Source of the DNA: Sphingobacteriales bacterium
GTDB lineage: Bacteria > Bacteroidota > Bacteroidia > Chitinophagales > Chitinophagaceae
Length of the DNA: 64,000 bases
Direction of reading: 5' to 3'
Assembly: GCA_016192105.1 (NCBI GenBank)
Contig: JACPUV010000021.1
Location: 1-64,000 of the forward strand
This document shows, piece after piece, positions 37,055-46,123 of the stretch (the first letter of the stretch is position 1; each line of letters begins with the position of its first letter). A model generated the notes under the pieces. That model had not been told where the DNA came from, made no database searches, and saw only the letters and a list, made by a program, of their open reading frames with translations. Both the position numbers and the translations under genes were made by a program.

Positions 37055-37072
37055 ATATTACCGGACTGTTAG
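37055..37072 (-). promoter_or_regulatory. Orphan Pho-box-like direct repeat
   Basis: On the minus strand CTAACAG-TCCG-GTAATAT. It shares 15 of 18 positions, including the spacer TCCG, with GTAACAT-TCCG-GTAACAT at 41509-41526. No minus-strand protein gene lies downstream; see the candidate small RNA. Confidence 0.45.
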
Positions 37073-37092
37073 TCTATCGTTATCTGAATATT

Positions 37093-37119
37093 AAAAAAAA
37101 GGCCCGGCGATCGCCGGGC
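37093..37119 (-). terminator. Rho-independent terminator of the beta-helix lipoprotein gene
   Basis: GCCCGGC (37102-37108) pairs with GCCGGGC (37113-37119) with a GATC loop; on the minus strand eight T follow (37093-37100). Confidence 0.9.
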
Positions 37120-37143
37120 TCTATTAGTACGGATGAATGAATC

Positions 37144-38610
37144 TTAGTTAAAGTTGAATTTTGTCCATCCTTTCCACCAGCTGGCCAGTTCACCGGCAGG
37201 AGCAATTCCGCCCCGGAATGTAACAGACTTATTAAAGAACGAATCATTGGTGAATTTAGCATCGGTAAACCCTCCGCCGCTCAGCACTTTCTGATTACCG
37301 TTGGAACCCGCGAAAGGCGTGGGATCCGGCGCCGAATAATTAAAGGGTTGGATCAGTTTCAGATCGGATGTATTGGCCAGGGTCTCATTATTATAAAATG
37401 AATTCGTAAACCAGGTGGCAAAGGCCGCGTCATTGGTGATCGTGGCACCGGGAGTTCCGCTGAAGCGGGTGCTGGTAGCGCAACCAGCGATGGTAATATT
37501 GCGGAGACGGATCGTGCTGTCCTCGATATTCAGCGCGGTTGAAGTACCGGTGGTGGCATCGATCTCAATCCCGCGGGGCCATCCCATAATGATGGAATTG
37601 AAGATAGAAATACCGGTATTCCGGCGGATATGTGCCGCACCACGGAAGAGTGAGCTGCCCACATTGTTCCCCGTGGCGCGGGGCCCGATGGCAGTGATAT
37701 TACTGAAAATGGCAGTTGTTTTCGGAGTGGCGGTTGTACCGCTTGAGTTGTTATCGCTTTCAAACGCTTCCGAATTGGAGATATCAGCGATTACAGAGTC
37801 CCTGATAATAAGGCCAAACTGTACTTTCCCGCTGTACCCATTGTCGGTATCAAAATCATCATCCTGTGTTTTGTAGGTGATCAGGTATTTACAGTTCACG
37901 GTGCCACCGAACCACTCAAATGCATCATCTTTTGCATATACCACCTGTATATGGTCAATAACGGTACCGCTGCCCACACCCGCCATTGTCAGGCTGTTGA
38001 TCTCCTTATCAGGCTGGAAGGCGTAACCGGCATACTCAATCCGTAAATACTGGAGTACCCCGGAACTATCAGCGGGAATCGCAGTGGGAACTACCGCGTC
38101 ACCGGATCCAGCCAGGCCATCACCGTTCGCATTGTCGATCCCTCCTTCTACCTGGAACAGGCCGGCCGTACCGTTGAAGCTGGTATTGATCGGGGCTTTA
38201 CCACAGATCACAATACCTCCCCAGTCGCCGGATTGGGGATTGGGCGCGGCCGATGTGAAGATAATCGGCTCGCTGGCTGTACCCGGTGCTACGATCTTGG
38301 AACCGCGGGTGATGATCAGCGCCGCCACATCAGAACCGCTGAATGAGCCTTTAATAATTGTACCGGCTTCAATGGTCATGGTATGATTACCCACCATATA
38401 CACCAGTCCTTTCAGGATATAGGTATTTTTTTTGTGTAAAACCGTATCCGCATTGATCCGCCCCTGCAGGGTGATCGTTTCACCGCTCGTGTTGCCGTTG
38501 CCCCCGCCATTCACCACTACCACCTGTATTTCGCCGTCTGTTTCGATTTTACGGCAACCCGTGGTCGCTAAAGCTGCAATAGCCGATACTAAGAAGATGT
38601 ACTTTTTCAT
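37144..38610 (-). CDS. Surface lipoprotein with parallel beta-helix repeats
   Basis: 488 residues. A lipoprotein signal (MKKYIFLVSAIAALATTGC, cysteine at residue 19) is followed by a short linker and a right-handed beta-helix-like region: TMTIEAGTIIKGSFSGSD, QYLRIEYAGYAF, NCKYLITYKTQDDDFDTDNG. It follows a TonB receptor gene by 35 bases and would be its surface partner, in the position that SusD has beside SusC. An upstream Pho-box-like promoter suggests phosphate control. The ligand is unknown. Confidence 0.8.
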   Translation of the reverse strand: MKKYIFLVSAIAALATTGCRKIETDGEIQVVVVNGGGNGNTSGETITLQGRINADTVLHKKNTYILKGLVYMVGNHTMTIEAGTIIKGSFSGSDVAALIITRGSKIVAPGTASEPIIFTSAAPNPQSGDWGGIVICGKAPINTSFNGTAGLFQVEGGIDNANGDGLAGSGDAVVPTAIPADSSGVLQYLRIEYAGYAFQPDKEINSLTMAGVGSGTVIDHIQVVYAKDDAFEWFGGTVNCKYLITYKTQDDDFDTDNGYSGKVQFGLIIRDSVIADISNSEAFESDNNSSGTTATPKTTAIFSNITAIGPRATGNNVGSSLFRGAAHIRRNTGISIFNSIIMGWPRGIEIDATTGTSTALNIEDSTIRLRNITIAGCATSTRFSGTPGATITNDAAFATWFTNSFYNNETLANTSDLKLIQPFNYSAPDPTPFAGSNGNQKVLSGGGFTDAKFTNDSFFNKSVTFRGGIAPAGELASWWKGWTKFNFN

Positions 38611-38645
38611 TGCTGTTTATTTAAAAATTTTAATTGGCTTACTTT

Positions 38646-41432
38646 TTATAATGAATAATTAAAGGTGAAACTGAATGTAGTGCCCACCGTCCGGGTAAAA
38701 CGATATGCGTCTTTGTTTTTATCCAGCTTTTTCTGGTTATCACTGTTCTGGTAGAAATACTGGGTACTGTTCAGGATATCTGAAACACTCATCCGCAACT
38801 CCGCTTTTTTCTTCAGCAACTTTTTACTGATCTGAAAATCCAGCAGTGACCGGGGCGCTTCATAGATATCAGGAGACCCCGCACCGGAGGTAAGGTCGCC
38901 AACGAGGTAGATCCGCTCACCGATCTGGTTGAACAGCAGGGTGGCGTTCATGCCGGCTTTTTCAAGATCATAAAGCAGGCCTATATTCACCACATAGGGA
39001 GACTGTCCCTGCATCGGGCGGTCAACATGCAGGGTTGGGTCTTTCACAAGACTCTTGATATAAGAAGCATTGGCCTGGAAAGTGAAATTCCTTAACCCGC
39101 TGACAAAGTCAAGTTTTTTGCGGAATTCGAGTTCGGCGCCGTAGGCAGTTGCCTGCTCCGGGTTTTTGTAACTGAAGGTACTGGCCCCGCCGGAACCCTC
39201 ATTGAACATCTGCTCAATCGGGTTTTTAAAGTGCTTATAAAATGCGCCGGCAGTAAGTACTTCACCCGCTTTGGGATACCACTCATACCGGAGGTCATAG
39301 TTGGATACGATTGTGCGCTTCAGTTCAGGATTACCCTGCACAGAAGCATTCAGTTCAAAATCATAAATATTCAGGAAAGACAATTCACGGAGTTCAGGAC
39401 GAATCACCGTCTGGGAACCGGAAAGACGGACATTCACCTTACTATTTACTTTCAGTGTGGCATTCAGGCCCGGTAAGAAATCGGTGACCTGGCTATGTGT
39501 ATGACGGGGATCCCATTTTTTTACACTTCCTACAAGCTGGTCAAAATTCTCCACCCGCAATCCCCAAACCACGCGTAATGCACGGCTCAACTGGTTATCA
39601 AACTGAAGAAACCCGCCATTCAGGATGGTATTAGCCAAGTAGCGGAAGGTTTTCCCCTTGATCGCATCGAACGCAAATTTATTATCCGTACCGTTTCCGA
39701 AATTCTCCGGGGCGAACACCTTATCGGGAGTCAGCAGGCGGAGCTCAGGATTATCAGAAGGAAGGTAATTGGCAAATAACTGGGCATCATAAAGACGGTC
39801 TTTAACCTGTAGCATATACCCGCTCTTTATGGATTGCTTTTGCCCGAATAGAGTAAAATTATAGACCAGGTCGCCGCCGGCCGTATAAATATAATCGGAA
39901 AGGCTCTGGTAAATCCGGCTGCCGCTGCTTTGTGAAAGTACGTTTGACAGGAGTAGCTTGAACGGGTTCTGGGTATTGATTTCACGGGAATAAGCAAGCC
40001 GGCGCTGGTCAGGAATATAACTGTCGAGGATATTAAATGCCCCGTACCATTTCAGTTTAACGGATTTAGCCAGGCTATGATCCCCGTTTGCCTGAACGGT
40101 AAAGAATGTATTCTGTTTGAACGCGAGTTCTGAAGCTGAAATATCCTCATCCCGGTTAAAATCCTTTCCGCTGCGGCGGGTAACGGTGCTGGGAGCATTC
40201 ACGTTAATAATGGATTTTACGGAAATCTTATTCAGGGAGTTGATCTGCATACTGAAACTACCCAAGGCACCCACGGTTACTTCCTGTATGTAGCGGTCGT
40301 CATTAAAATCATAGTTTACACTGAACATATTTCCGGAGAGGGAATTGGAACGGTTGACCAGTTTCAGGTACCGGTTGTTCCTGCTGTAGCTGATACCCAG
40401 GGTACCGCCGATCGTCTTACCAAACAATTTACCGCTGAATCCCCCATTCACCTGGAAAGAAGCATTTACCGGCACTGAACTTTCAGCCGGAACCCAGGCA
40501 TTGCGCATTTGCTTGCCGATAGCCGTTTTGGCGGCAAAGGATAAGGTATCAAATGCCGACTTGCGGGTATAAGCTGCGGGCAGGGAACGGGTACCATCAT
40601 CAAAACCCAGCCAATCGGTCCTGGATTTTGCGTCTTTGTAAAAAGGCTTCCCCGCTGTCTGGGTATTGAACCCGGTACCTACCTGTATATTAAAGAAATT
40701 CCGGGAAGGAATATCTTTTGTATTCACCTGGATCAGTCCACCAGCCCATTCCCCGGGATATTCCGGAACAAAGGCTTTATTGATAATAATATTATCAATC
40801 ATCGCCGCGGGGATCAGGTCAAAAGAAAAGGTCTTCCGGTCCGGCTCTGTACTGGTGAGCAGGATCCCGTTCAGCATGGCCTGGTTATACCGGTCGGCCA
40901 GTCCACGGATCACGATGAACTTCCCTTCCTGCAAACTGGCGCCGGGGGTACGCTTCAGCACCTCACCGGTATTTTTATCAGGAGAGCGGCGGATACTTTC
41001 CGCGGAGATAACAGAAGCAACCGTATTGGTATTTTTCTGAAAAGCGATCACCGAGTTCACCGTTTCTTTCCGGGCCGTAGAAGTCTTCGTGGTCACTACC
41101 ACATTCTCGCCTGTTTTTTCTTCTACTTCCAGGGTAATATTCAGTTCGTTGATCTGAGCGGCTGTTACATCCACTTCAGCCACTTCCTTCCTGGAATATC
41201 CGATTGCTGTAAATGTCAGGGTATATTTTTTCCCGGGTACAAGGACCAGGCTGTAGTGTCCGTCCACTTCGGTAGTAGTCCCACCCGCCGCACCGGCGAT
41301 CTTAATGGTGACACCTGCCAGGGGTTCATTTTTAGTATTGGTAACCTTACCGGTTAATTTAGCAGGCTGCTGGGCAACCACCGCTAAACCGGATAACAGA
41401 AGAAAAAACAACATGCGCAGCCTGGGAACCAT
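38646..41432 (-). CDS. TonB-dependent receptor with carboxypeptidase-regulatory domain
   Basis: 928 residues. Signal peptide (to about VVAQ), carboxypeptidase-regulatory domain (about 24-105: KLTGKVTNTKNEPLAGVTIK), plug (GEVLKRTPGASLQEGKFIVI, RGLADRYNQAMLNGILL) and a barrel ending in TFSFTFNYSL. The RGLADRYN motif and length place it with the large TonB-dependent receptors that pair with beta-helix lipoproteins rather than SusD. Two 7-4-7 direct repeats and a CACCTTTG box upstream suggest activation by a PhoB-type regulator. The likely cargo is a phosphorus compound, by inference from context. Confidence 0.9.
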   Translation of the reverse strand: MVPRLRMLFFLLLSGLAVVAQQPAKLTGKVTNTKNEPLAGVTIKIAGAAGGTTTEVDGHYSLVLVPGKKYTLTFTAIGYSRKEVAEVDVTAAQINELNITLEVEEKTGENVVVTTKTSTARKETVNSVIAFQKNTNTVASVISAESIRRSPDKNTGEVLKRTPGASLQEGKFIVIRGLADRYNQAMLNGILLTSTEPDRKTFSFDLIPAAMIDNIIINKAFVPEYPGEWAGGLIQVNTKDIPSRNFFNIQVGTGFNTQTAGKPFYKDAKSRTDWLGFDDGTRSLPAAYTRKSAFDTLSFAAKTAIGKQMRNAWVPAESSVPVNASFQVNGGFSGKLFGKTIGGTLGISYSRNNRYLKLVNRSNSLSGNMFSVNYDFNDDRYIQEVTVGALGSFSMQINSLNKISVKSIINVNAPSTVTRRSGKDFNRDEDISASELAFKQNTFFTVQANGDHSLAKSVKLKWYGAFNILDSYIPDQRRLAYSREINTQNPFKLLLSNVLSQSSGSRIYQSLSDYIYTAGGDLVYNFTLFGQKQSIKSGYMLQVKDRLYDAQLFANYLPSDNPELRLLTPDKVFAPENFGNGTDNKFAFDAIKGKTFRYLANTILNGGFLQFDNQLSRALRVVWGLRVENFDQLVGSVKKWDPRHTHSQVTDFLPGLNATLKVNSKVNVRLSGSQTVIRPELRELSFLNIYDFELNASVQGNPELKRTIVSNYDLRYEWYPKAGEVLTAGAFYKHFKNPIEQMFNEGSGGASTFSYKNPEQATAYGAELEFRKKLDFVSGLRNFTFQANASYIKSLVKDPTLHVDRPMQGQSPYVVNIGLLYDLEKAGMNATLLFNQIGERIYLVGDLTSGAGSPDIYEAPRSLLDFQISKKLLKKKAELRMSVSDILNSTQYFYQNSDNQKKLDKNKDAYRFTRTVGTTFSFTFNYSL

Positions 41433-41448
41433 ATCTCTTTATTTGGCG

Positions 41449-41456
41449 CAAAGGTG
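41449..41456 (-). promoter_or_regulatory. Promoter -7 box for the TonB receptor/beta-helix operon
   Basis: CACCTTTG on the minus strand (one mismatch to TAnnTTTG) lies 16 bases before the ATG and 8 bases after the nearer direct repeat. That repeat therefore takes the place of a -33 element, as in activator-dependent promoters. Confidence 0.5.
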
Positions 41457-41464
41457 CCCCGGGC

Positions 41465-41482
41465 AGGTTACCGGTATGTTAC
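41465..41482 (-). promoter_or_regulatory. Pho-box-like direct repeat A
   Basis: On the minus strand GTAACAT-ACCG-GTAACCT, two 7-mers with a 4-base spacer (11-bp period), next to the -7 box of the TonB receptor operon. Confidence 0.6.
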
Positions 41483-41508
41483 GGCCGGATTAACCAATTG
41501 TAAACGCA

Positions 41509-41526
41509 ATGTTACCGGAATGTTAC
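41509..41526 (-). promoter_or_regulatory. Pho-box-like direct repeat B
   Basis: On the minus strand GTAACAT-TCCG-GTAACAT, a perfect 7-mer repeat with a 4-base spacer. It lies exactly 44 bases (4 x 11) from repeat A, so all four 7-mers are on the same face of the DNA helix. Confidence 0.65.
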
Positions 41527-41534
41527 TTACCGCC

Positions 41535-42866
41535 TTAAAAGCGGAATTGCAGGCGGCAGGTGAGAATATTATCCTTCTGATCAGCTTTATAACCTGTCAT
41601 TTCTGTGTGTTCGTTCTTAACAAAATCGTAATACAGGATCAGCCTTGTCTGGGGGTTGATATAATATGAATAACCAATACCCAGTGTGGAAAACCGGATA
41701 TCCGCTACCGTCAGGTTGGTTCCGGGTTTACCGATCTGTTTTTCCTTTACCCTTGTATTGGGATCGTACCAGTCGTATTTTATCATCACCTGGTTCCGGT
41801 TGTTAACGATGTTCTGCAGGAAGACCAGGAATATCCCGTCAAAATGCCGGATATAGGTAGGCACCGGTAGTCCATTGGATGTGGGTAATGTACCGGGACT
41901 GGTTGTGGAAGAAGTAGTACCTGATTGTTTGCCGGACCAGTATTCCGCCCGCCATTCTGTTTCTCCCCAACCGTGCTTTAACTTGAATTGTACATCCGCC
42001 CCGTAATATTGACGGGGGGCGGTTTTACCCAGGTTATCCGCGGAGGAATCGACAACAAATCCCGGGTCGCCGTTCTGCAATTTCCCCGCTTCATACACGT
42101 ACCGGGTCCCGTTTTTCCAGCCACCATTTAAATAAGAAAGGCCCCCGGAGATTTCCAGCTTTTTCGCAGATGAGGGGCGGATAAATATCCGTGAGATCAG
42201 GTCCTTGTGGCTGTCGAAATCTGTTGTACCCGCCAATCCCGGCCCGTTAAAAAAACCCAGGTCGAATTTAAACCGGGACCTTCTCTTCTTATTATCCTGT
42301 GGTTCGTGTGAAACCATTATTCCCAGGTCCCTTTCGGAAGGCATTAATATTTGTGACATACGGCCACGCTCGGGGGTTTCCCGGAAAGCAGATGATAAAT
42401 TCACTTCGTGCCCGAAAGGCCGGGCAAAAAGTCCTGCGGTCATGGAAAACAGGTTGCGCCGGGTCTCAAACAGCTTTAAGAACATATCCCTTACAATCAC
42501 TCCTCTTTCCGTGGCATCGATCTGGAAAGAGAATAAAGCCGTCGGGTATTTCAACCTGGAAGGCAGGATATAATCGATCTTAATGCGGGCCCTCCGCAAC
42601 ATGAAACGGCTTTTGGAAAAAGCAGAAAAATTGCCCCCGGTATAGGAAGGGGCGCCTTCCGATTGCGCCGCCTGGAACTGGGGTTGTATATAACCTGTAA
42701 TACGAAGGTTTTCAAACCGTTTGATCACCGGGCGGACGGTATCCTTGATAAAGAAAGAAGAATCAATATCTGAAAGATATCGTTGTGCAAAAGCGCCGGA
42801 TCCGGAAATTACCAGTAAAATGACCGGAAGCAGGGCCCGGAACGCCCTTTTCTTTGCCTGGTTCAT
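41535..42866 (-). CDS. Phosphate-selective-type porin (OprP/OprO family)
   Basis: 443 residues. A signal peptide (to about GAFAQ) is followed by an antiparallel barrel of the Porin_O_P type: LRITGYIQPQFQAAQSEGAP, RFMLRRARIKIDYIL, and a C-terminal phenylalanine (LQFRF). Members let phosphate or polyphosphate cross the outer membrane in some species, though in Bacteroidota the family is broad. It is divergent from the DUF47/PiT operon, which supports a phosphate role. Confidence 0.85.
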   Translation of the reverse strand: MNQAKKRAFRALLPVILLVISGSGAFAQRYLSDIDSSFFIKDTVRPVIKRFENLRITGYIQPQFQAAQSEGAPSYTGGNFSAFSKSRFMLRRARIKIDYILPSRLKYPTALFSFQIDATERGVIVRDMFLKLFETRRNLFSMTAGLFARPFGHEVNLSSAFRETPERGRMSQILMPSERDLGIMVSHEPQDNKKRRSRFKFDLGFFNGPGLAGTTDFDSHKDLISRIFIRPSSAKKLEISGGLSYLNGGWKNGTRYVYEAGKLQNGDPGFVVDSSADNLGKTAPRQYYGADVQFKLKHGWGETEWRAEYWSGKQSGTTSSTTSPGTLPTSNGLPVPTYIRHFDGIFLVFLQNIVNNRNQVMIKYDWYDPNTRVKEKQIGKPGTNLTVADIRFSTLGIGYSYYINPQTRLILYYDFVKNEHTEMTGYKADQKDNILTCRLQFRF

Positions 42867-42937
42867 ATCTATAAATTGAAAAGCGCCGCAATATAGAAGT
42901 CTTTGTTATTAAATCATGACGGAATTATTATTTCTAT

Positions 42938-42956
42938 ATTAACTTATCATTAATTC
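42938..42956 (+). promoter_or_regulatory. Direct-repeat element upstream of the DUF47/PiT operon
   Basis: ATTAACTTATCATTAATTC, with repeated ATTAAnT units 4 bases apart. It matches the element at 14111-14129 at 17 of 19 positions and lies between the divergent porin and DUF47 genes, 89 bases before the latter's ATG. Confidence 0.4.
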
Positions 42957-43045
42957 TCCCCGGCCGTCGTTTCCCCTTGACGGTAGCCGGTAATTTCGCA
43001 GCCAATCGCAGTCCCGGTGTCCGGGGCGCCGCTAAAACAACAAAT

Positions 43046-43696
43046 ATGGCCGGACTTAATTCATTCCTAAAGATCTTCATGCCGAAGAACAAGGTATTTT
43101 ATGAGCTGTTTGAAAAGGTAGCTGAAAACGTTTCCAAAATGGGTACCCTGATAAAAGAAGTGGTGGCGGAACCCGACTTTGATAAAAGGGCCTCCGTGAT
43201 CACATTGATCGAGAACCTTGAACATGCCAACGATGAACTTACCCATAACCTCTTTACCGAACTGGGCCGGAATTTTATCACCCCCTTCGACCGGGAAGAT
43301 ATCCACTACCTGGCCACTTCATTGGATGATATTGCGGATTATATCTACGCTTCTGCCAAGAAGATCAATTTCTATCGCGTGAACCCGAATGATATGGGGA
43401 TGCAGAAATTCGCGGAACTGATCGAACAGGGCTGCCAGCAGATCCGGATCGCGGTGACCGAATTGCGGGATATGAAGAATATGCGCAGCATTACTGAGGC
43501 CCTGGTGAAAATCAACAGCCTCGAAAACCAGGCCGATGATGTATTTGACATGAGTATCGAGCGCCTGTTTGCGACCGAACCGGATGCAAAAGAAGTCATT
43601 AAGAAAAGGGAGATCTACCAGGTGATGGAGATCGTTACGGACAAATGCGAAGACGCCAGCAACGTGATCGAATCCATTATTATTAAGTACGCGTAA
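43046..43696 (+). CDS. DUF47 family PhoU-like protein
   Basis: 216 residues, all helical, of the PhoU-like DUF47 family that regulates PiT-type transporters. Visible helices include KNKVFYELFEKVAENVSKMG, LIENLEHANDELTHNLFTEL and FITPFDREDIHYLATSLDDI; acidic residues in the latter correspond to the metal-binding helix. I chose ATG 43046 because conserved family sequence starts at MAGLNSFLKIFMPKN; the frame is open from 42977. The PiT gene follows after 31 bases. Confidence 0.93.
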   Translation: MAGLNSFLKIFMPKNKVFYELFEKVAENVSKMGTLIKEVVAEPDFDKRASVITLIENLEHANDELTHNLFTELGRNFITPFDREDIHYLATSLDDIADYIYASAKKINFYRVNPNDMGMQKFAELIEQGCQQIRIAVTELRDMKNMRSITEALVKINSLENQADDVFDMSIERLFATEPDAKEVIKKREIYQVMEIVTDKCEDASNVIESIIIKYA

Positions 43697-43727
43697 TCGT
43701 TATTCTTCCACACCCCGATCAACTCTT

Positions 43728-44939
43728 ATGACACCCTTTCTAATCACGATCATCATACTGGCCCTTTTATTTGATTATATCAATGGTTTCCATGATGCGG
43801 CCAATTCCATTGCTACCGTGGTCTCCACCAAGGTACTGACTCCCTTCCAGGCAGTATTGTGGGCAGCCGTTTTTAACTCCGCTGCCTTCTTTATTTTCAA
43901 GGATCACGGGGTGGCGGATACCGTTGCCAAAACAGTAAAACCGGATCATATAGCCGTAGGCACGATGATGACGGTCATCTTCTCCGGACTGATCGCGGCC
44001 ATTATCTGGAACCTGCTGACCTGGTGGCTGGGTATTCCTTCTTCTTCCTCCCATACGCTGATCGGCGGATTTGCCGGCGCGGCCATTGCAGCCGGCGGGT
44101 TTGAAGCCGTTAACTCGCCCGTTATCATTAAAACAGCGAGTTTTATCCTCCTGGCCCCCCTCCTGGGTATGATCATGGCCTTTATCATGTCACTCTGGTT
44201 CCTGAGTTCCTTTAAAAAGGGATGGACCTCCAAGATCTTCTCTGCCGGGATCATTGTATTTGTTGCGATCTTCCTCGCCACCAACCTGGAATTTGACAAA
44301 GCGGTACTGGCCAAAAAAACACATTATGAAACCTACCTCTCCCAGGTGGTTTTTTATGCAAAGAATTTCAAATGGATCCTGCTAGGCCTGATCCTGCTGG
44401 TGATGGCTGTCTTCTCCCTGTACCTGAGCAACCTGAATGCCTACCGGGCCAACCATTGGTTCAAACGCCTGCAGTTGATTTCCTCCGCCGCCTTTAGTAT
44501 CGGCCATGGCGGTAATGATGCCCAGAAAGTAATGGGGATCATCACCGCGGCCCTGATCGCCGGCGGCAATATCGCTGACTTCAAACAAATGCCAAACTGG
44601 GTACCCATTGCCTGTTACGCAGCCATCGGCCTGGGTACCATGAGCGGCGGCTGGAAGATCGTAAAGACGATGGGGACCAAGATCACCAAGGTAACGCCTT
44701 TTGAGGGGGTGGCGGCGGAAACAGCCGGCGCCCTGACCCTCTTTATTACGGAAGCAATGAAAATACCGGTCAGCACCACCCATACCATCACCGGCGCCAT
44801 CATGGGAGTGGGAGCCACCAAGCGTTTATCTGCGGTAAGATGGGGCGTTACCATCAACCTGATCTGGGCCTGGATCCTCACTATTCCGATCAGTGGATTA
44901 CTGGCAGGCGGCGTGTACTATATTGTAAAATTGTTTTAA
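43728..44939 (+). CDS. pit: PiT family inorganic phosphate transporter
   Basis: 403 residues with about ten membrane helices. Both PiT signature halves are present: FDYINGFHDAANSIATVVST near the N-terminus and SIGHGGNDAQKVMGI near residue 260, plus PVSTTHTITGAIMGVG. It imports phosphate with H+ or as a metal-phosphate complex. The preceding DUF47 protein is its usual partner. A terminator follows at once. Confidence 0.96.
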   Translation: MTPFLITIIILALLFDYINGFHDAANSIATVVSTKVLTPFQAVLWAAVFNSAAFFIFKDHGVADTVAKTVKPDHIAVGTMMTVIFSGLIAAIIWNLLTWWLGIPSSSSHTLIGGFAGAAIAAGGFEAVNSPVIIKTASFILLAPLLGMIMAFIMSLWFLSSFKKGWTSKIFSAGIIVFVAIFLATNLEFDKAVLAKKTHYETYLSQVVFYAKNFKWILLGLILLVMAVFSLYLSNLNAYRANHWFKRLQLISSAAFSIGHGGNDAQKVMGIITAALIAGGNIADFKQMPNWVPIACYAAIGLGTMSGGWKIVKTMGTKITKVTPFEGVAAETAGALTLFITEAMKIPVSTTHTITGAIMGVGATKRLSAVRWGVTINLIWAWILTIPISGLLAGGVYYIVKLF

Positions 44940-44967
44940 CCCAAACTGTTTTAGCTTTTTACCCATA

Positions 44968-44996
44968 AAATCCTGACTTTTGTCGGGATTTTTTTT
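44968..44996 (+). terminator. Rho-independent terminator between pit and galE
   Basis: AAATCCTGAC (44968-44977) pairs with GTCGGGATTT (44982-44991) with a TTTT loop, followed by T up to 44996. The galE ATG begins at the very next base. Confidence 0.85.
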
Positions 44997-46052
44997 ATGG
45001 CAAAAATTCTTGTTACAGGCGGCTGCGGCTTTATCGGCTCCCATACCATTGTTGACCTGGTGGAAAACGGGTATGAGGTTATTTCCGTGGATAATAATTC
45101 CCGTTCCAATCCCAATGTACTCCGGGGCGTGGAACTGATCACGGGGAGAAAGGTCAAGAATTACAAAGTGGATCTCTGCAATTTCGACGACACGTTTGCG
45201 ATCTTCCAGGAAAATACGGATATCACGGGAATCATTCACTTTGCGGCCTATAAAGCGGTGGGTGAATCCGTAGAAAATCCCCTGCTCTATTTTGAGAACA
45301 ACCTGGTATCCCTGATCAACCTGCTGAAATGCGTACAGGAATTTCATATCCCGCATTTTGTTTTTTCTTCTTCCTGTACCGTGTACGGAGAGCCGGATGA
45401 AATACCGGTAACCGAAACAACAGCCCCGAAACCGGCGGAATCGCCGTATGGCTATACCAAGCAAATGAGTGAGCAGATCATCAACGAATTTGCCAAAAGC
45501 TCGGGCACCCAGAATATACTGCTGCGTTATTTTAATCCCGCAGGGGCGCATCCCTCCGCCATCATCGGGGAAATGCCGGTGGGCAAACCCCAGAACCTGG
45601 TTCCTGTTATTACCCAAACCGCGATCGGACGGATCGAAAAAATGATGGTTTTCGGAAATGACTACCCCACAAGGGATGGTTCCTGCATCCGTGATTTTAT
45701 TCATGTATGTGACCTGGCCCATGCCCATACGTTATCCTTACAATACCTGGAAAGCGGCAGGCAGTCCGAACTCTGCAAGGTTTTTAACCTGGGAACGGGA
45801 ACGGGTATTTCGGTCCTGGAAGCCATCCACGCTTTTGAAAAAGCAAGCGGCAACCGGCTGAATTTTGAAATCGGGCCCCGCCGCCCGGGGGATATTGTGG
45901 CCATTTATGCCAACAATGACCTGGCCCGGAACGAACTGGGCTGGGAACCCCGGTACACCCTGGACGAGATCATGTCAACCGCCTGGAAATGGGAACTGCG
46001 CCTCAAAGCGGATGAAACGGTTTTCAGCAGCCAGTACGGCGAGCTGAATTAG
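44997..46052 (+). CDS. galE: UDP-glucose 4-epimerase
   Basis: 351 residues of the extended short-chain dehydrogenase fold, interconverting UDP-glucose and UDP-galactose. The NAD-binding motif is [11 protein letters not shown] at residues 8-18. Catalytic Ser is in [10 protein letters not shown] and Tyr/Lys in YGYTKQMSE. The start codon follows directly on the T run of the pit terminator, so its ribosome-binding site and promoter must lie within or before that hairpin; GACTTTTG in the hairpin loop resembles a -7 box. Confidence 0.95.
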   Translation: MAKILVTGGCGFIGSHTIVDLVENGYEVISVDNNSRSNPNVLRGVELITGRKVKNYKVDLCNFDDTFAIFQENTDITGIIHFAAYKAVGESVENPLLYFENNLVSLINLLKCVQEFHIPHFVFSSSCTVYGEPDEIPVTETTAPKPAESPYGYTKQMSEQIINEFAKSSGTQNILLRYFNPAGAHPSAIIGEMPVGKPQNLVPVITQTAIGRIEKMMVFGNDYPTRDGSCIRDFIHVCDLAHAHTLSLQYLESGRQSELCKVFNLGTGTGISVLEAIHAFEKASGNRLNFEIGPRRPGDIVAIYANNDLARNELGWEPRYTLDEIMSTAWKWELRLKADETVFSSQYGELN

Positions 46053-46097
46053 TAGCCAATACCCGGTTTTATCCATTGTCCATTGCCGCATCACCCT

Positions 46098-46105
46098 TAC
46101 TTTTG
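46098..46105 (+). promoter_or_regulatory. Promoter -7 box for the transketolase-subunit gene
   Basis: TACTTTTG is a full TAnnTTTG match, 18 bases before the ATG at 46124. It supports that start over the in-frame ATG at 46076. Confidence 0.5.
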
Positions 46106-46123
46106 CCGCACAAAATCCCAATC

